Below, piece after piece: positions 1 through 11,140 of a stretch of DNA of 64,000 nucleotides. How positions within the stretch are numbered: position 1 is the stretch's first letter; each line of letters opens with the position of its first letter. Origin of the DNA: Argyresthia goedartella (Eukaryota > Arthropoda > Insecta > Lepidoptera > Argyresthiidae); the NCBI GenBank assembly GCA_949825045.1, contig OX463807.1, forward strand, positions 39,080,749 through 39,144,748, read 5' to 3'. The notes under the pieces were generated by a model. That model searched no databases. It saw only the letters and a program-made list of their open reading frames with translations, and was not told the origin of the DNA. The position numbers were made by a program, and so were the translations under genes.

Positions 1-304
1 TGGAGACGCAGCCTGTCTGTTTCGGTCTATCTCCTATCTATTGTATGACACACAGGTGATGGCCAGGAAGGTGCGTGAGCAAATCGTTGACAATGTAGTT
101 GCTAACTGACAAGAGTTTGCCATATATCCCACGATAGTAATGGGGATAATTACTCCAGTGCTACTGCAATGACATGTCACGCCCTTTTACTTATGGTAGT
201 TTATGTGGGTCCAAAGCGGCAGGGCAACTCTTTCCGTGAGTTTTTGAAGTTTATCACAACGGTGAGCTGTATATAAGTTTTGGTACTGCATGTAACCGCG
301 TGGG
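1..304. other. No gene seen; TATA-like box near the end
   Basis: I see no convincing coding sequence here. A TATA-like TATATAAG lies at about 270-277, some 30 bases before the open frame that begins at 305, so it could be a promoter for that frame. This is inference from position only. Confidence 0.3.
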
Positions 305-721
305 ATGAATGCGTTTTTCAGCCAACGTAGCCATTTTGATGCATATGTAAGTAGTGAATTGTCGCCAAGAAGAAGATTACTAAGAAAAGAAGTGACGTGC
401 CTACTATCCCACCGTCACTATCAGAACCAGATCAAGACTCATTATCGACGTAAAAAACTTCGTGCCAGGTGCACCGGTGCTACTCGAAATCAAAAACTCA
501 AAAACGCTTTTAAAAAGTATGTGCGAAAAAATCTAGCAATACACCGTGATGCTGTGGCCAGATACAAGCAAACTCACCCTGATTTGAATAGAGAAGCTGT
601 AGCCAGGGACCGTCAGACTCACCCTGATATAAATAGAGCAGCTGTAGCTAGGTATCAGCGAGCTCACGCTGGGTGTATAGGGCGTCACAAGCTCGATATA
701 TGCAAAATAATCCGTGAGTAG
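305..721 (+). CDS. Basic repeat protein fragment (possible Helitron-type N-terminus)
   Basis: This 138-residue open frame is very rich in Arg and Lys. Its second half (about residues 80-125) is built from three copies of a roughly 14-residue unit with the core AVARY...HPD.NR. Repeats of this kind, rich in HP, NR and AVARY, occur at the N-terminus of large insect proteins that I associate with Helitron replicase/helicases, but no Rep or helicase motif is present in the window to confirm it. The frame ends where a minus-strand RTE element begins, so it is probably a truncated first exon or 5' piece. It could also be an unrelated low-complexity protein. The start is simply the first ATG after a TATA-like box. 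Confidence 0.35.
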   Translation: MNAFFSQRSHFDAYVSSELSPRRRLLRKEVTCLLSHRHYQNQIKTHYRRKKLRARCTGATRNQKLKNAFKKYVRKNLAIHRDAVARYKQTHPDLNREAVARDRQTHPDINRAAVARYQRAHAGCIGRHKLDICKIIRE

Positions 722-764
722 AAAGGAAAGGACGTGCCGAAAACCAAGGCTCACTCCGGCTTAG

Positions 765-1618
765 CATATAATATCGATCATCGTGCTCAGCCCACATCAA
801 CCCACTGCTGAGCATAGGCCTCTTCTCTATAGCGCCAACCCCTAGTCCTGTGCCATCCGCATCCATTGAGATCCTGTCGACTTTAGTATATCGTCGGACC
901 ATCGGGCAGGTGGTCTGCCCACTGGCCTTGTTGCTCCCCTTGGCCACCACTCCGTGACTGCTTTGGTCCACCGTCCGTCATCCCGTCTAGCCAAGTGTCC
1001 CACCCATCTCCGCCTCAGTCTCGTTATCCGCTTACCTACATCTTTGACCTTCGCCCTCCATCGAATTTCGACGTCTGGCACGCGGTCAACGAGGAAGATA
1101 CCTTACATGGAACACTCCATTGCTCGTTGGACCACCTTGATTTTGTGTATAATTTGCTTAGTGAGCGTCCATGTTTCAGCTCCATAGGTGAGGATAGGCA
1201 AGACATATTGGTTATATACCTTAGTCTTAAGGCATTGTGGTAGTTTGGACTTAAAGACTTCGACTAGCTTTCCAAAAGCAGCCCACCCCAAGCCGACGCG
1301 TCTGATGATCTCCTTCACCTGTGCATCGCGGTCAAAGGATAAACGTTGTCCAAGATAGACCTAATCGCTGACCATCTGTACGTTGTCGTTGCCAACAATT
1401 ATTTTCGTCATGATCTAGGTCTTGGACATGTTTATCCTGAGACCGACTTTCAGGGAAGCTTCATGTAATTCTGCGAGCATATGTTGGAGATCCGAGACGC
1501 ATTCGGTGACGAGAATGAGATCACCGCCGAATCTAAGATGCCACATGAGCGCCCCGTTTATGTTGACTCCTCTCTCGCTCCAATCCAACGTCTTCATAAT
1601 ATCCTCCAGAACATTGGT
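765..1618 (-). pseudogene. RTE-type LINE, 3' part of reverse transcriptase
   Basis: On the minus strand three pieces follow in the order expected for an RTE-clade LINE. The first (about 1415-1618) is the palm region with LFTNVLEDIMKTLDW followed by the catalytic strand, where the usual F-A-D-D reads FGGD. The second (1103-1318) contains the thumb segment YNQYVLPILTYGAETW. The third (842-1081) is the C-terminal stretch RWVGHLARRDDGRWT. Stops and frameshifts separate the pieces and the active-site Asp pair is damaged, so this copy is dead. The same element continues at 5453-5702 and 15153-15770, because two later elements inserted into it. The 3' end lies near 765. I place it in RTE from the layout and sequence style. 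Confidence 0.8.
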
Positions 1619-1874
1619 GAATAATTCAAATTCTTTATTACTGTAGATAATTACATATACTTAGCAAACATCATTTTTTGCCTCTTCTCTACATTGGACC
1701 ACTGTGGGAGAATGAGGGCGTAGAAATTCCCACAGATTGATTTTTAAATCTCTTTTAAAAATAGGTTGTGGTTAACTATTACAAATATGTTTTTTATTAT
1801 TATTATGATTAATAAGCAGGAATAAATAATTACAAAATTATTAACAGCAAGGTCTGTGTTGAGCTAGATTAACC

Positions 1875-3590
1875 CTATTCAGTCCTATCATTTAAGTAAT
1901 CTTGAACATTGCAATATCCCTTTTTCGACAAAGTCGCTTTAACATGCTTTTTAAATTGCTCAAATGGCAATTTCAAAATCTCCAGAGGTATCTTATTGTA
2001 GTAGAGAATGCACTGACCCTTGAAAGAATTGCTAACCTTCGCGACTCTAAATCGGGGCGCACATAATCTGTGATTATTTCTTAGGTTAACATTACAGCTA
2101 TCGCTATGTTTGGAAAATGTTGTAAGGTTCTTGCGTACATACATTATATTTTCGAAAATAAATTGACTAGCTACAGTTAGTAAGTCAATTTCTTTAAGAA
2201 GCTCTCTTAAGGAGTCTGCTCGTTTTAAATTATAAATTGCTCGAATAGCTCTTTTCTGTAAAATAAAAATAGTTTGAATATCCGCTGCTTTAGCTTTATA
2301 CCATAGGACATGACACTATGAAAGTAACTAAAATATACTAGCCTAGATGTAGTCACATCCGTGCTTTGTCTGATGTTCCTAACAGCGTAAGCCGCAGAAC
2401 CTAATTTACCAGCTAATTTATCTATGTGGGGTCCCTACTGCAATTTGCCATCAATGGTTATGCCAAGAAACTTCGTATCATTTACTAATTCTATCGTGCT
2501 TTTGTCTAAGACTAAACTGGTCTCAACTTGCCTGACATTTGGAAGTGAGAATTTGATACACTTGGTTTTACCAGCGTTTAACAATAAATTATTAACTGTG
2601 AACCAATTCAAGGTTAGACAATAAACCATTAACATCATCAAAATTTCCTTTTTGTCTTTCAATTTTGAAGACCATTGAAATATCATCAGCAAACAACACT
2701 ATGTCTTTTAATTTCTCCACCATGAAAGGCAGATCGTTAATATATACCAGGAATAAGAAAGGGCCTAATATGGAACCTTGTGGAACGCCAATTTGTTCAC
2801 CCGATCCATCAGATTTAACGCCGTTAACTTCAGATCCAACGCTTTATTTCTAACTCCGTAATTATTTAATTTAATTAATATCGTATTATGATAAACACAA
2901 TCAAACGCCTTCGACAGGTCGCAAAAAACTCCGATAGCATCCTGTGCGGCCTCCCATGCAGAATAAATATGAGATATAAGGGTAATACCTGCATCCGTAG
3001 TCAATTTACCCCTAAGGAAACCGTATTGTTAGGCGTGGAGTTGTTTTGTACGGTGGAAGTGTGAGAGCATTTGATTTGGTATAATCTTTTCAAATATTTT
3101 ACTTAGTGTTGGAAGAACAGATATTGGTCTGAAATTTGAAGGATCACCCTTATCTCCAGACTTGAACAGAAGTATCAGTTTACTGTGTTTCATTAGGTCT
3201 GGGAAAGCCTCATCGTCAATACATTTATTGAATATATAAGCTAAGTTTGTGGACTAGTACTAGAATTAGAATTATAATTACTGAACCAATGACTTTGACT
3301 GATATACCAAACAGGTCTTCCGTATTTTTTAAGTTAAGTAATTTAAACGTTTTGACAATGTCCTGGGGATATACATGATCAAATTTTAAATATACCTTAC
3401 TGACGCTAGTTTTATTTTTTAATAAAGTCTCTGCTTCATATGTAGATGAATTTAAACGATCTGTTGTGAGTAAGGGTACATTGGTGAAGAATTTTTCAAA
3501 AGCTCGAGCAACATCAGCGCTGGATTTAACAACATCATCACCTATCTTTAGGCAGAAATCATTGTCCCTTGGCATTGCCAGTTTCACGGT
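1875..3590 (-). pseudogene. Reverse transcriptase of LINE-1 (broken)
   Basis: The fragments run in the order N-terminal finger region (3225-3587), palm motif with DLSKAFDCV (about 2890-2925 in minus reading), a later RT segment with LLLNAGKTKC and TKFLGITID (2435-2692), and a C-terminal tail rich in basic residues (1875-2144). The first catalytic Asp is present in DLSKAFD. The usual YADD lies in a gap between frames and I do not see it intact. Together they would make the C-terminal half of a LINE ORF2 protein, which copies element RNA at a nicked target. Frame breaks exclude a functional product. Confidence 0.75.
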
Positions 3591-4426
3591 TTATTATTTG
3601 CCAAACTGTTTTCATTCTATTATTTGAATTTTGAATTTTTCTATTAATGTGTAAAGTTTTTGCAGTTCTATCTCAATTTGAAAGTTTTGGAATATTTTTT
3701 AACATAGTCATGAAATTTTCGATCAAGGTTATAGGTTTTTTATCATAAAGGTCATACAAGATAAGGCGAAATCGATATTTTTAGCTGCTCATCTAATGAG
3801 TTCCAGAAGCCCACATTAAATATTCTATCTTATAAAAGTTAGGAATTAATATGTTTGTTATTATTATATTTTTTTGTTGTATTTGATACGTTGCTTCTCT
3901 GTCGCATTTAAGTTAAAAATATACTTACCGCATAAGGTTTAGTCTGTAATGGTAGGTGTTTATGGATAAGTAAATAAACAAAACTCTACTTTTACGGATT
4001 CCAAACGTTGCCCAGTCATTAAATTTAGATTTACCATTGTAGCCACTGACTTTCTTTAATTTAAAAACTTTATTGAATTCTGTCTGAATAATGTTGTTAG
4101 TCTGAGTAGATTTTGTTTGGTTTCTCTCTCTAGTCTCTAGTCTATGGGATGTAATAGGCCTATAAAATTATGGACCAGTCTTATCCTTAATGGCAATTGG
4201 GAATGAAACTGTTTGACCACTGTGATCGGAAGGTGAGCAGTTAATTACACTTTTACTTGTGAATGCACAGTCAAAAGACTTTATCTAAGCAAGTTTGGCT
4301 GGTAAGTGTAAATCTAGTCGGCTCTAAAAATACATGACATAAATTAAACGATTTGAATAAAGTTATTAATCGTTGTTTCATTGTTGTTCCTACAAGCAAA
4401 TCTACATTAAGATCGCTACAAATAAT

Positions 4427-4735
4427 TTACTTTTTTCTGTTATTACATAGTTTAGTGAGGGCTTCCTCCATAATTTTCAAAAATATTTCGAAATTGCCAT
4501 GGCCTTTTTCATCCCTCGGTGGCCTGTAGACACAAACAATAATATGGCTATCCAACTCAACACAGGATACCTCTATTTGTCTTTCAATAGTAAGTGCAAG
4601 AATATCTTTCCGTGAAGAATGTATGGTTTTATTTATTATACACATAATTACTAGATAGATAATATATATTATAATGAAAATAAATCAATCTTCACCATCC
4701 GTCAACTGTTTTGTCCAAAACTTAAATATGCAAAA

Positions 4736-4767
<32 letters not shown>

Positions 4768-5012
4768 GAACCACCTCTATCAGCAGTCTTTCTATTGTAA
4801 CAACTGACAATTTTGTAATTATTTGTGTTAAAAGACATCATATTTTCCTTCAACCAGTGTTCTGTAACACAAATAATATCAATATCAGATTTTTTTAGAA
4901 ATAATTCTAATACAAGTTCTTTGCCAGGTAGCCCCTGGATGTTTTGATGGGAAATATTTAACTGGGGCTTACATTTTGACATATTTAGTGGCTCTTGTAT
5001 GCTTATATGCAA
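4427..5012 (-). pseudogene. EEP (APE-type) endonuclease of LINE-1 (broken)
   Basis: The start of the domain is visible as LNISHQNIQGLPGK followed by DIICVTEHWL (4722-5012), which carries the family's conserved Asn and Glu. A later piece with HIIVCVYRPPRD (4427-4645) matches the core strand. A (CA)n tract at 4740-4767 sits between them and replaces coding sequence with a Cys-Val run. In the LINE life cycle this domain nicks the target DNA to prime reverse transcription. This copy is interrupted. Confidence 0.7.
4740..4767. repeat. (CA)n microsatellite inside the LINE-1 endonuclease
   Basis: About 14 CA units form an uninterrupted dinucleotide repeat that breaks the endonuclease frame on the minus strand. 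Confidence 0.95.
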
Positions 5013-5046
5013 TAGATTTCCTCTATGTTTCCTCCTGTCTTATGAA

Positions 5047-5444
5047 CTAATTTAAATTACTTGGAACAGATTCCAATGTTGCATGCAAAGTATGATTAAC
5101 AGGTGAATTCCCAATAGGGGTGGATATCACATTACTCTTAACATACAAAGGTTTAGTATAATTATTTCTACATTCGTCATTTCCTACTGGCACCCTAGTT
5201 ATTTTCACAGCAATAACAGGGTCATAAATATTGTATGCCAATAATTTGGCAATCTGTCGCTTAGATGACGCAGGCTCATACATTGTATCCCTAGTCAGTA
5301 TAAAATTTCGAATAAACTTATTCGTATCAAAATATAATACTAGGTCCCGATGACCAAAGGTCAAGTTATACATAAGCTGGTTGAGTCTAGAAATCCGGTC
5401 ATTTTGTGCCTCTGTTAGAGCTTTGGAATAGGGAAAACCACACA
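5047..5444 (-). pseudogene. ORF1 remnant of LINE-1, possibly an SGNH/esterase-like tail
   Basis: This open stretch of about 130 residues lies just upstream of the endonuclease and is cut at its 5' side by the truncation point of the LINE. The order of elements (ILCGFPYS, then an Asp-rich strand, then a GKRQIA-like SSKRQIAKLLAYNI near the end) resembles the C-terminal half of the SGNH hydrolase-like domain carried by ORF1 of some CR1-type elements. The catalytic His/Asp region is degenerate. The assignment is inference from layout; it could be another ORF1 type. Confidence 0.4.
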
Positions 5445-5452
5445 GAATAATT

Positions 5453-5702
5453 TGGGTGCTCTCACCCAAAGAGTGTCACCCTGTCGGACGCCCCGGTCTA
5501 TAGCCACAGAGTCGGTGTTCTATCCATGCGCTCCTACATTTTCGCGGACCTGTACAGATCCCGGAGGATATCGACGTATCGCATGGCAATTCCGCAACAA
5601 TGGAGAGAATGGAACACGGCCCAGTGCTCTACGCTGTCAAATGCCTTCTCATAGTCAACAAAGGCAAGACACAGGGACGGGTTGTATTCTCTTAATTTTT
5701 GC
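5453..5702 (-). pseudogene. RTE reverse transcriptase, middle part
   Basis: The minus strand encodes LCLAFVDYEKAFDSVEHW, the catalytic-Asp palm motif of RTE-type reverse transcriptases, followed by RYVDILRDLYRSAKM and then, after a frame break, the GVRQGD-type turn motif. It joins in frame through the TSD GTAC to the RTE piece at 15153 and, past LINE-1, to the piece ending at 1618. It is therefore the central segment of the host RTE copy, although roughly 200 residues expected between linker and palm are missing. Confidence 0.8.
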
Positions 5703-6007
5703 GTACTGTTAGGCGTCCTGGGTCGTTTGTCTTTTAAAAAAAAACCACAAAGTCACTAACACTAATATTTATTGATCTCAGAGATAATTACACAACTTTA
5801 TAACTTCCCAATTTTGAGGTAGCAGAATGCTTTACCGCTTTCCGCGATTGACTGAATCTAACTGACTAAAATACAAAAGAGTATGAAACGACGAAGTCTA
5901 AAAATGATGATCAACAGTAATTAACACGGAAAAATACAGCCATGTGGAGATTATGCTCTATTAAGCTTTATCTACAACTCGACATCAGAGCCATCAGGCG
6001 GTAAGTC

Positions 6008-6949
6008 AATTTTTGCAACTTTTCAGGAGAGCCAAATTAAACTTTTAACTTACTATAATTCCAACAGAGTAGCTTATTTGGGAGTCCAATTATTATTTTT
6101 GTGTCATTTGTTTAATAACAATACAAAGGCGCTTATTTTGAAGGCAAATACTCTGTTATATTGGCGATAAAATCAGTTTTTGTCACTTTTGGTATGGATA
6201 TCAGCCCCATTTTTCGGCTCCAAATAGTACGAGAAACTCACATGTCAATAAAAATCCTTATGGCTATACAAATTATACAAACACTAGAGGATGATATTTA
6301 AATCAGTCCGTTTAGATAAAAAAATATGTGAGGTAGTTCATTAAAAACATAGGCTGATGTTAAGATCAGAGCCTTTGGTCCCAAAAATAAAAAAAAAACC
6401 CTCAAATTTTCCCTGGGCGTAAGATAACAACAGACTGTATGGTTAGGAGAAAATTGCCTTTCAACTTAATTTTGGCTCGCGAATGTGTATATCAGACTGA
6501 ATATCCATAAAATTTATCAAATAAACAGATCTTACGTCGTCTAATGACTATTTGTCACAAAATAAAAAGGAAGTGTTTTCTAGAAAATTAAACTTAAGAC
6601 TAAACTGTGAGTAAAATACGATACTTTGGTTCTGAAATTATTAGTTCGGCACAAAATTTTGGCTTGCGTATGTGTATATCAGATTAGATCATCTTCAAAA
6701 TCATCAATTTACCAGGTCTTACCTAGAAATATAAACCAAAATTAAACACATGACTAAACAATGTGTAAAATAAGACAAGCAGGTAGGGATTATGAAGAAA
6801 GGGACAAAATGAAAAAGCATTTTAATCATAATTATTTTAATCAGTCTCTTATTTTCAATTGGCATTGTTCATAATTGGCATTGTTTCTTATTCTTTGATC
6901 CTATCAGAATAAGTATAATAAGAAATTTATAACTTTGAAAAAATATGTC
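6008..6949. repeat. AT-rich 3' flank of the gene, with a 29-bp imperfect direct repeat
   Basis: No coding sequence is evident. Two 29-bp copies with four mismatches, sharing the core ATGTGTATATCAGA, lie at 6470-6498 and 6657-6685, 187 bases apart. They could be subterminal transposase-binding sites, but that is speculation. Confidence 0.45.
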
Positions 6950-8396
6950 TCACTCTTCTGGCTCGCCTACTGCCTCTGGAACATCGGATACGTCATCTAG
7001 GTGAGGTATATTTTTATAGAAAGCGTGAAATTGAGTAGGCACCCAATTCATGAGGGTTTGTGAGGGTTTGGAGGTCCCTGTATTTTGCTGTCGAAATCGC
7101 CTTTTCTATTTTGCGCACGTTTGGCAATGTTAGGGAAACAGCAACATTCTTTTTTAAATTCCGGTTCATGTTAACTTCTTTAAAATAGTTAACAGACTTT
7201 GGAAATGATTACCTTGAGCAACATTACGTGAAGGTTGATTTTATACCTGGTTTGGTGACTCGATATAGGGATCAATACGATCGTAATCAGTTTGATCGTG
7301 CCTTGTGATTTCAATTGAGACAGACGATGTACTGGGACGTTCTTTCAAGCTTTCATCTGCTATAAGTATATCCTGTATAGTGATAAGGTCCTCGCGATGT
7401 ATTTGGACAACTGATGCACTGTGATGTTCAATGAAGGTTTCATCTGCTTCAGGTTCATCCCGTACAGTAATAAAGTCCTCGCGTTCTACTTGGACAGCCG
7501 ATGTATTGTGATATGCTATGAAGCCTTCATCTGCTTCCTGTACAGAGATATGGTCCTCTCGGAATAAGAAACATTTGACTTTGTCTCTGTATCTTAGATC
7601 TTCCTTTTCCGAATCCGTTGATGATGGACTTGGGCAATAGTCGCGGTCTACCACACTATCGTCGCTATCAAAATCTTCATATCCGGTAGAAGAGTTTCCG
7701 GCTGCAAATAAAATCCCATTTAAAATCCACTGTGAGACCAACGCTTAATTAACTATTTCTATTCGCCAAGGACTAGTAAGTAACGAGTACATACAATATC
7801 ATATGCTATTTCACACTTAAGAACTTCTCAAGACCTCTAGATAAGTAGGTAAATGCCTTAGTAGATACATACCTTTTTCACTAGGTGATCCTGCTGTACA
7901 TGCATTAGGTACTATTCGTTGGAGTGGTTCTATCGAACCGTCTGGAAAAAACAAAACATACATTGAAATGTAACAAAATGACTAACGGCTGATCCCAGTA
8001 AGCTATATGTCCATGGTTTACACATTACTATAGTTAGATTTGACAGTTGCGCAATGGAAAATTTTATGTCAAATTTTACCCTATTTAACTGCAGGTTATA
8101 GGTAGATAGGTTATTGGGATCGGCCGTAAGTAGTTAGGTACCAACTTAGAAAGATTGACAAACTTCACATCTATTTCAGCACATACCTATAGTATCCTCT
8201 TCTAAATGTGGAACAGATGGTCTTCTCTCGTTTGAACCGATTGCCGAGTCTATAGAAACACAAAAAGAAATAATTAAACATCTAGTTTTATTCAGCGAAA
8301 AAAAGTGAGGTTATGTTTTAACAACACTTTCTTACCTCTCTCTGGCGAAAGCCTCTTTTTCAAACTAGCAAATATTCTCTTCGTTCGGGCGTTCAT
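6950..8396 (-). CDS. Five-exon gene of unknown function within the DNA transposon-like element
   Basis: Exons on the minus strand are 8336-8396, 8187-8249, 7873-7941, 7247-7701 and 6950-7105. Every junction has a GT donor and AG acceptor and the phases agree (1,1,1,0), giving about 267 residues. The first exon reads MNARTKRIFASLKK and is basic; the middle is acidic and Ser-rich (FDSDDSVVDRDY, then SPSSTDSEKED). Exon 4 contains about three copies of a 25-30 residue repeat built on ADE.FI..H.AS.VQ..RED. The last exon ends in an acidic tail (DDVSDVPEAVGEPEE). There are no membrane segments or catalytic motifs I recognise. The open multi-exon structure suggests a real gene, perhaps an accessory or DNA-binding protein of the element. 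Exon 5 is the least certain. Confidence 0.6.
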
Positions 8397-8566
8397 TACT
8401 GACTACAATCACAAATTACTTAACATTGGATAAACACTTTTTTTGCACTAATTATTAATTTACACTTAACACACAATGAACACATCTAACTACCTACAAC
8501 GAAATTATCAACAATACCGGCGCGCGTGAGTGGCGTGCTGGCGTGACGTGACCCTTGTTTATGTTT

Positions 8567-8610
8567 TTTCTCGCTCATACTCACTGAGGAAAGTGAGTAT
8601 GAGCGAGAAA
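8567..8610. repeat. Perfect 19-bp inverted repeat with 6-nt loop
   Basis: Arms at 8567-8585 and 8592-8610 (TTTCTCGCTCATACTCACT and its complement) flank GAGGAA. It lies about 170 bases upstream of the five-exon gene's start codon, so it may be in its promoter or be a small foldback insertion. Confidence 0.9.
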
Positions 8611-9178
8611 CATCTCTTTTAAACTGAGTGTTTACAAATATGCCCCGAACCATACGGTCTGATTTGTATATGAGACTAATTAGAAGTGTTTTTATGTTGG
8701 ACCAAAGCGTACGTTATTAAAATGCGCCTAACTATTTGCAATTATTTAAGGTTTGATGTTTATAACCGACCGTGTAAAATGACATTATCTTTCTATTCCT
8801 ACAACCATAGAGTCTTAGATTAGAACCAGTCTATATGGTTCCAATGTATCGTGGATATGCGACCATTTTTATGAAATTCTAATTTAGAACAGAAAGACAT
8901 AGAGATATGTTGATTAGACCAAAAGAAAGAGGACAAAAAACTGAAAACAGATCCGCAAAAAAGTGATTTTCGCAAAAAGTGGACATACCGCCTAATGGCT
9001 CTGATGTCGAGTATTAATAAGGGTTGTAACAGCTCCCCCATTTTGACGGAGCTTCATCCCTTTAAAAATGAAGCGAAGTTCTAAACTAAAGTTTGTTGAA
9101 AATAGAAAACTCAAATTTAGGAAGTCTTACAAAACTTACAGTTAACACAAAAGTACAAAACGTATTATCAGAATTCAC

Positions 9179-11140
9179 TTAAAAGTTGAGATTACGTCTA
9201 GAAGGATGAGGAACCTCGATTCCATGAAGGTTATCATAAGACTTATAACTAGTATGTGGGGCTGGCAGAGATTTTACAGATTTTTTTTCTTCATCTGAAG
9301 TAGAAACATCTGACATTTCAATAGAGTTAGACATTTTAGCTTGATGTTTGACCAGCTTCTTATTGTTGCATTGATTGAATATTTGTATACAACATCTAGA
9401 GTTACGATTGCCAATTCGATTTCTGTAACATTTATAGAGTTTATACAAAACAAACAGAGATATTATAATAGTTAAAACATAAGTGAAACCTGAATAGTAT
9501 CTACTGTATTTAACAAAGTGGGATTCTGATTGTAACTTACTTACTTCATCTTCTAAATTATCCAGTTTATGTGTAGCATATTTCAAACTTATTTTGCTCA
9601 AATTAATTGACGATAAATGAGGTAGAGTCTGGTTAAAAACTTCTTTCTCACAACAGTCGTCTAATGTGATATCAAAAGTAATATCCAATGGAGACTTCAT
9701 TACGAAAGAGTAAAAACTAGTTGGAATCAGCTGAATAGTTTTTGAAAAACCGATACAATTTTCGGTTAGTTTTACAATACCGGTACCAACTATGGAATAA
9801 TCAACAATATTATCATCACATTTCATAGTAAGTTTAGTAGGGTTTGACTGTACATATATCCATTTGTTATTTTGAAGCTTTTGCCATATGTTTATTTGTC
9901 CAAATCACAGTTTAGCATTACATTGAGGAGGCAAGGACATTGTCACCTCCGTGAGGAGTTTTGATTCACAATTCGGATTACCATTACTTGAAAATATTGA
10001 GACAAGTTTACAAATGGAGTAGTTATAATTAATTTTCTTACACTTATCTATACTGTCCAACATAGCATAGTGCAATCTGTCATCACTTAGAGCAATGTAA
10101 TTATCGGAAGACTGAATGAGCGCGAAAGTTCTGACATGTGAGTCATCATGCGGGGTAGGCAGAGGTATATTTTTGTAAACTGTGAACCTATCGGAAGTTA
10201 TTAGTGGAATCTGCAAAACAAAAACTATCCTTTTGTTATAATAGTAACAGTTAAGTTCCGACACGTCAATTAGTGAATGAATGTTGTTTATATTTAGTTC
10301 AACAGGAAAGTCTAGTCTTTTGTTTATGTGGTTGCTGTGTTTTGATAGCTCAGCAAACAGTTTTGAGGGACTTATTGTGTTTATTAGGGTGTAGTATATT
10401 AACCTTAGAAAATAGGATAGCATTTAACAGATTAGAAATTAGAAAGAGAAAGTAGGGAACTTTCGATTATATTAAGTAAGCTATTTATCCTAGACATAGA
10501 ATATAACACATTATCTATTTTCGTGATTTGAGATAAGATTGCATTCATATTATTAATTTGGGCATTCAGTTTAATTTCATTCTGATTGAATTTATAAATC
10601 GTAGAGTTAAAATTATTAATTGTCGATTTAACAATATGAATGTTGTCTTTCATCAAAAAAAACAGTTCGTTCTCGCTTTTTTTGCAAGATTCGATAGCGG
10701 CATCATATTTCCGGGCGTCGTCCGCGTCTAATGTGCCGAAGAAAAACTTTAGAATCTCTCCGCCGAATTCTAAAGATCGTTTGACCTTCGTTGGGGTTTG
10801 AGCAGAGATAATATGAGATAGTGATTGCAATTTGATAAAATTAGACTCAACTAAGTCTTCAATTGGGCTGGAGACATTCTTACATTGGATGAGGTCGGAT
10901 GATTGTATTTTATTACAAAGATCTTGAGTCTTTTGTAATAAGTGTTCTACATTTTGAAGATAGGGCTCTAGGGTTATAAGATCAATGTGCGTGATCACCT
11001 TCCAGTAATCGTTATGAAAGTGAACCGTTGTAATAGGTTCAAAATAAATTCCGGGACTATGTACTATCGGAGTAACTTTAGACTCAGCGTAGCATCCATA
11101 GAGCAGGGCTCTGGAAATAAATAGAGTGGAATAGGTTAAG
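9179..11140 (-). pseudogene. env: env (fusion glycoprotein) of the errantivirus, broken
   Basis: Three minus-strand frames (10432-11000, 9905-10423 and 9179-9826) together cover an insect F-type envelope protein. Visible features are a basic cleavage-type motif followed by a Gly/Phe-rich segment near residues 80-100 of the first frame, a long helical stretch rich in Asn and Ile behind it, and, in the last frame, a transmembrane helix followed by a basic cytoplasmic tail. A polypyrimidine tract with TTTCCAG at about 11110-11120 could be the acceptor for a spliced env mRNA, as known in gypsy. Breaks between frames (near 10425-10432 and 9826-9905) make it non-functional. The family call is established by layout and domain order. 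Confidence 0.75.

Larger units (their letters stand above)
1627..5444 (-). mobile_element. LINE-1: 5'-truncated CR1/Jockey-type LINE inserted in the RTE
   Basis: This is a minus-strand non-LTR retrotransposon of about 3.8 kb. It is flanked by the 8-bp direct repeat GAATAATT (1619-1626 and 5445-5452). Removing it and one repeat rejoins the RTE frame (PKLF / LFTNVL). It reads, 5' to 3', as an ORF1 remnant (5047-5444), an EEP endonuclease (about 4427-5012), a reverse transcriptase (about 2435-3590) and a C-terminal tail (1875-2144). The 3' end (left side) ends in a short AATAAAG-like tail rather than poly(A). Many frameshifts and an internal CA repeat show it is inactive. The clade is not certain between CR1-like and Jockey-like. 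Confidence 0.8.
5978..9011 (-). mobile_element. 3.03-kb DNA transposon-like element of unrecognised family
   Basis: The insertion ends are inverted repeats: CTCGACATCAGAGCCAT at 5978 is mirrored at 9011, and the match continues to about 28 bp with one mismatch inside AGGCGGTA. The intact LTR elsewhere shows that the empty site was TCTACATATTAATAAGG. The junctions fit a degenerate TA duplication, but one base is missing, so the TSD is uncertain. It carries a spliced gene on the minus strand (6950-8396). I do not see a recognisable transposase catalytic core, so the superfamily is unknown. It may be a truncated or non-autonomous member. Confidence 0.65.
5707..9031 (-). repeat. 3' LTR of the errantivirus, split by an insertion
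   Basis: The LTR occupies 5707-5976 and 9012-9031, about 290 bp in total, and matches the other LTR at 14861-15148 with a few substitutions. A purine tract (GGGGGAG on the minus strand, about 9032-9040) lies directly upstream of it in element orientation, as expected for the plus-strand primer. The block 5978-9011 is a later insertion. Confidence 0.88.

Noticed and set aside
648..971. 107-residue minus-strand frame as a separate protein
   Set aside because: It lies in the RTE 3' end in a different frame from the recognisable RWVGHLARRDDG segment, so it is a shadow.
8820..9041. 73-residue minus-strand frame at the right end of the DNA transposon-like element
   Set aside because: Hydrophobic random-looking frame across the terminal inverted repeat and LTR; no homology sign.
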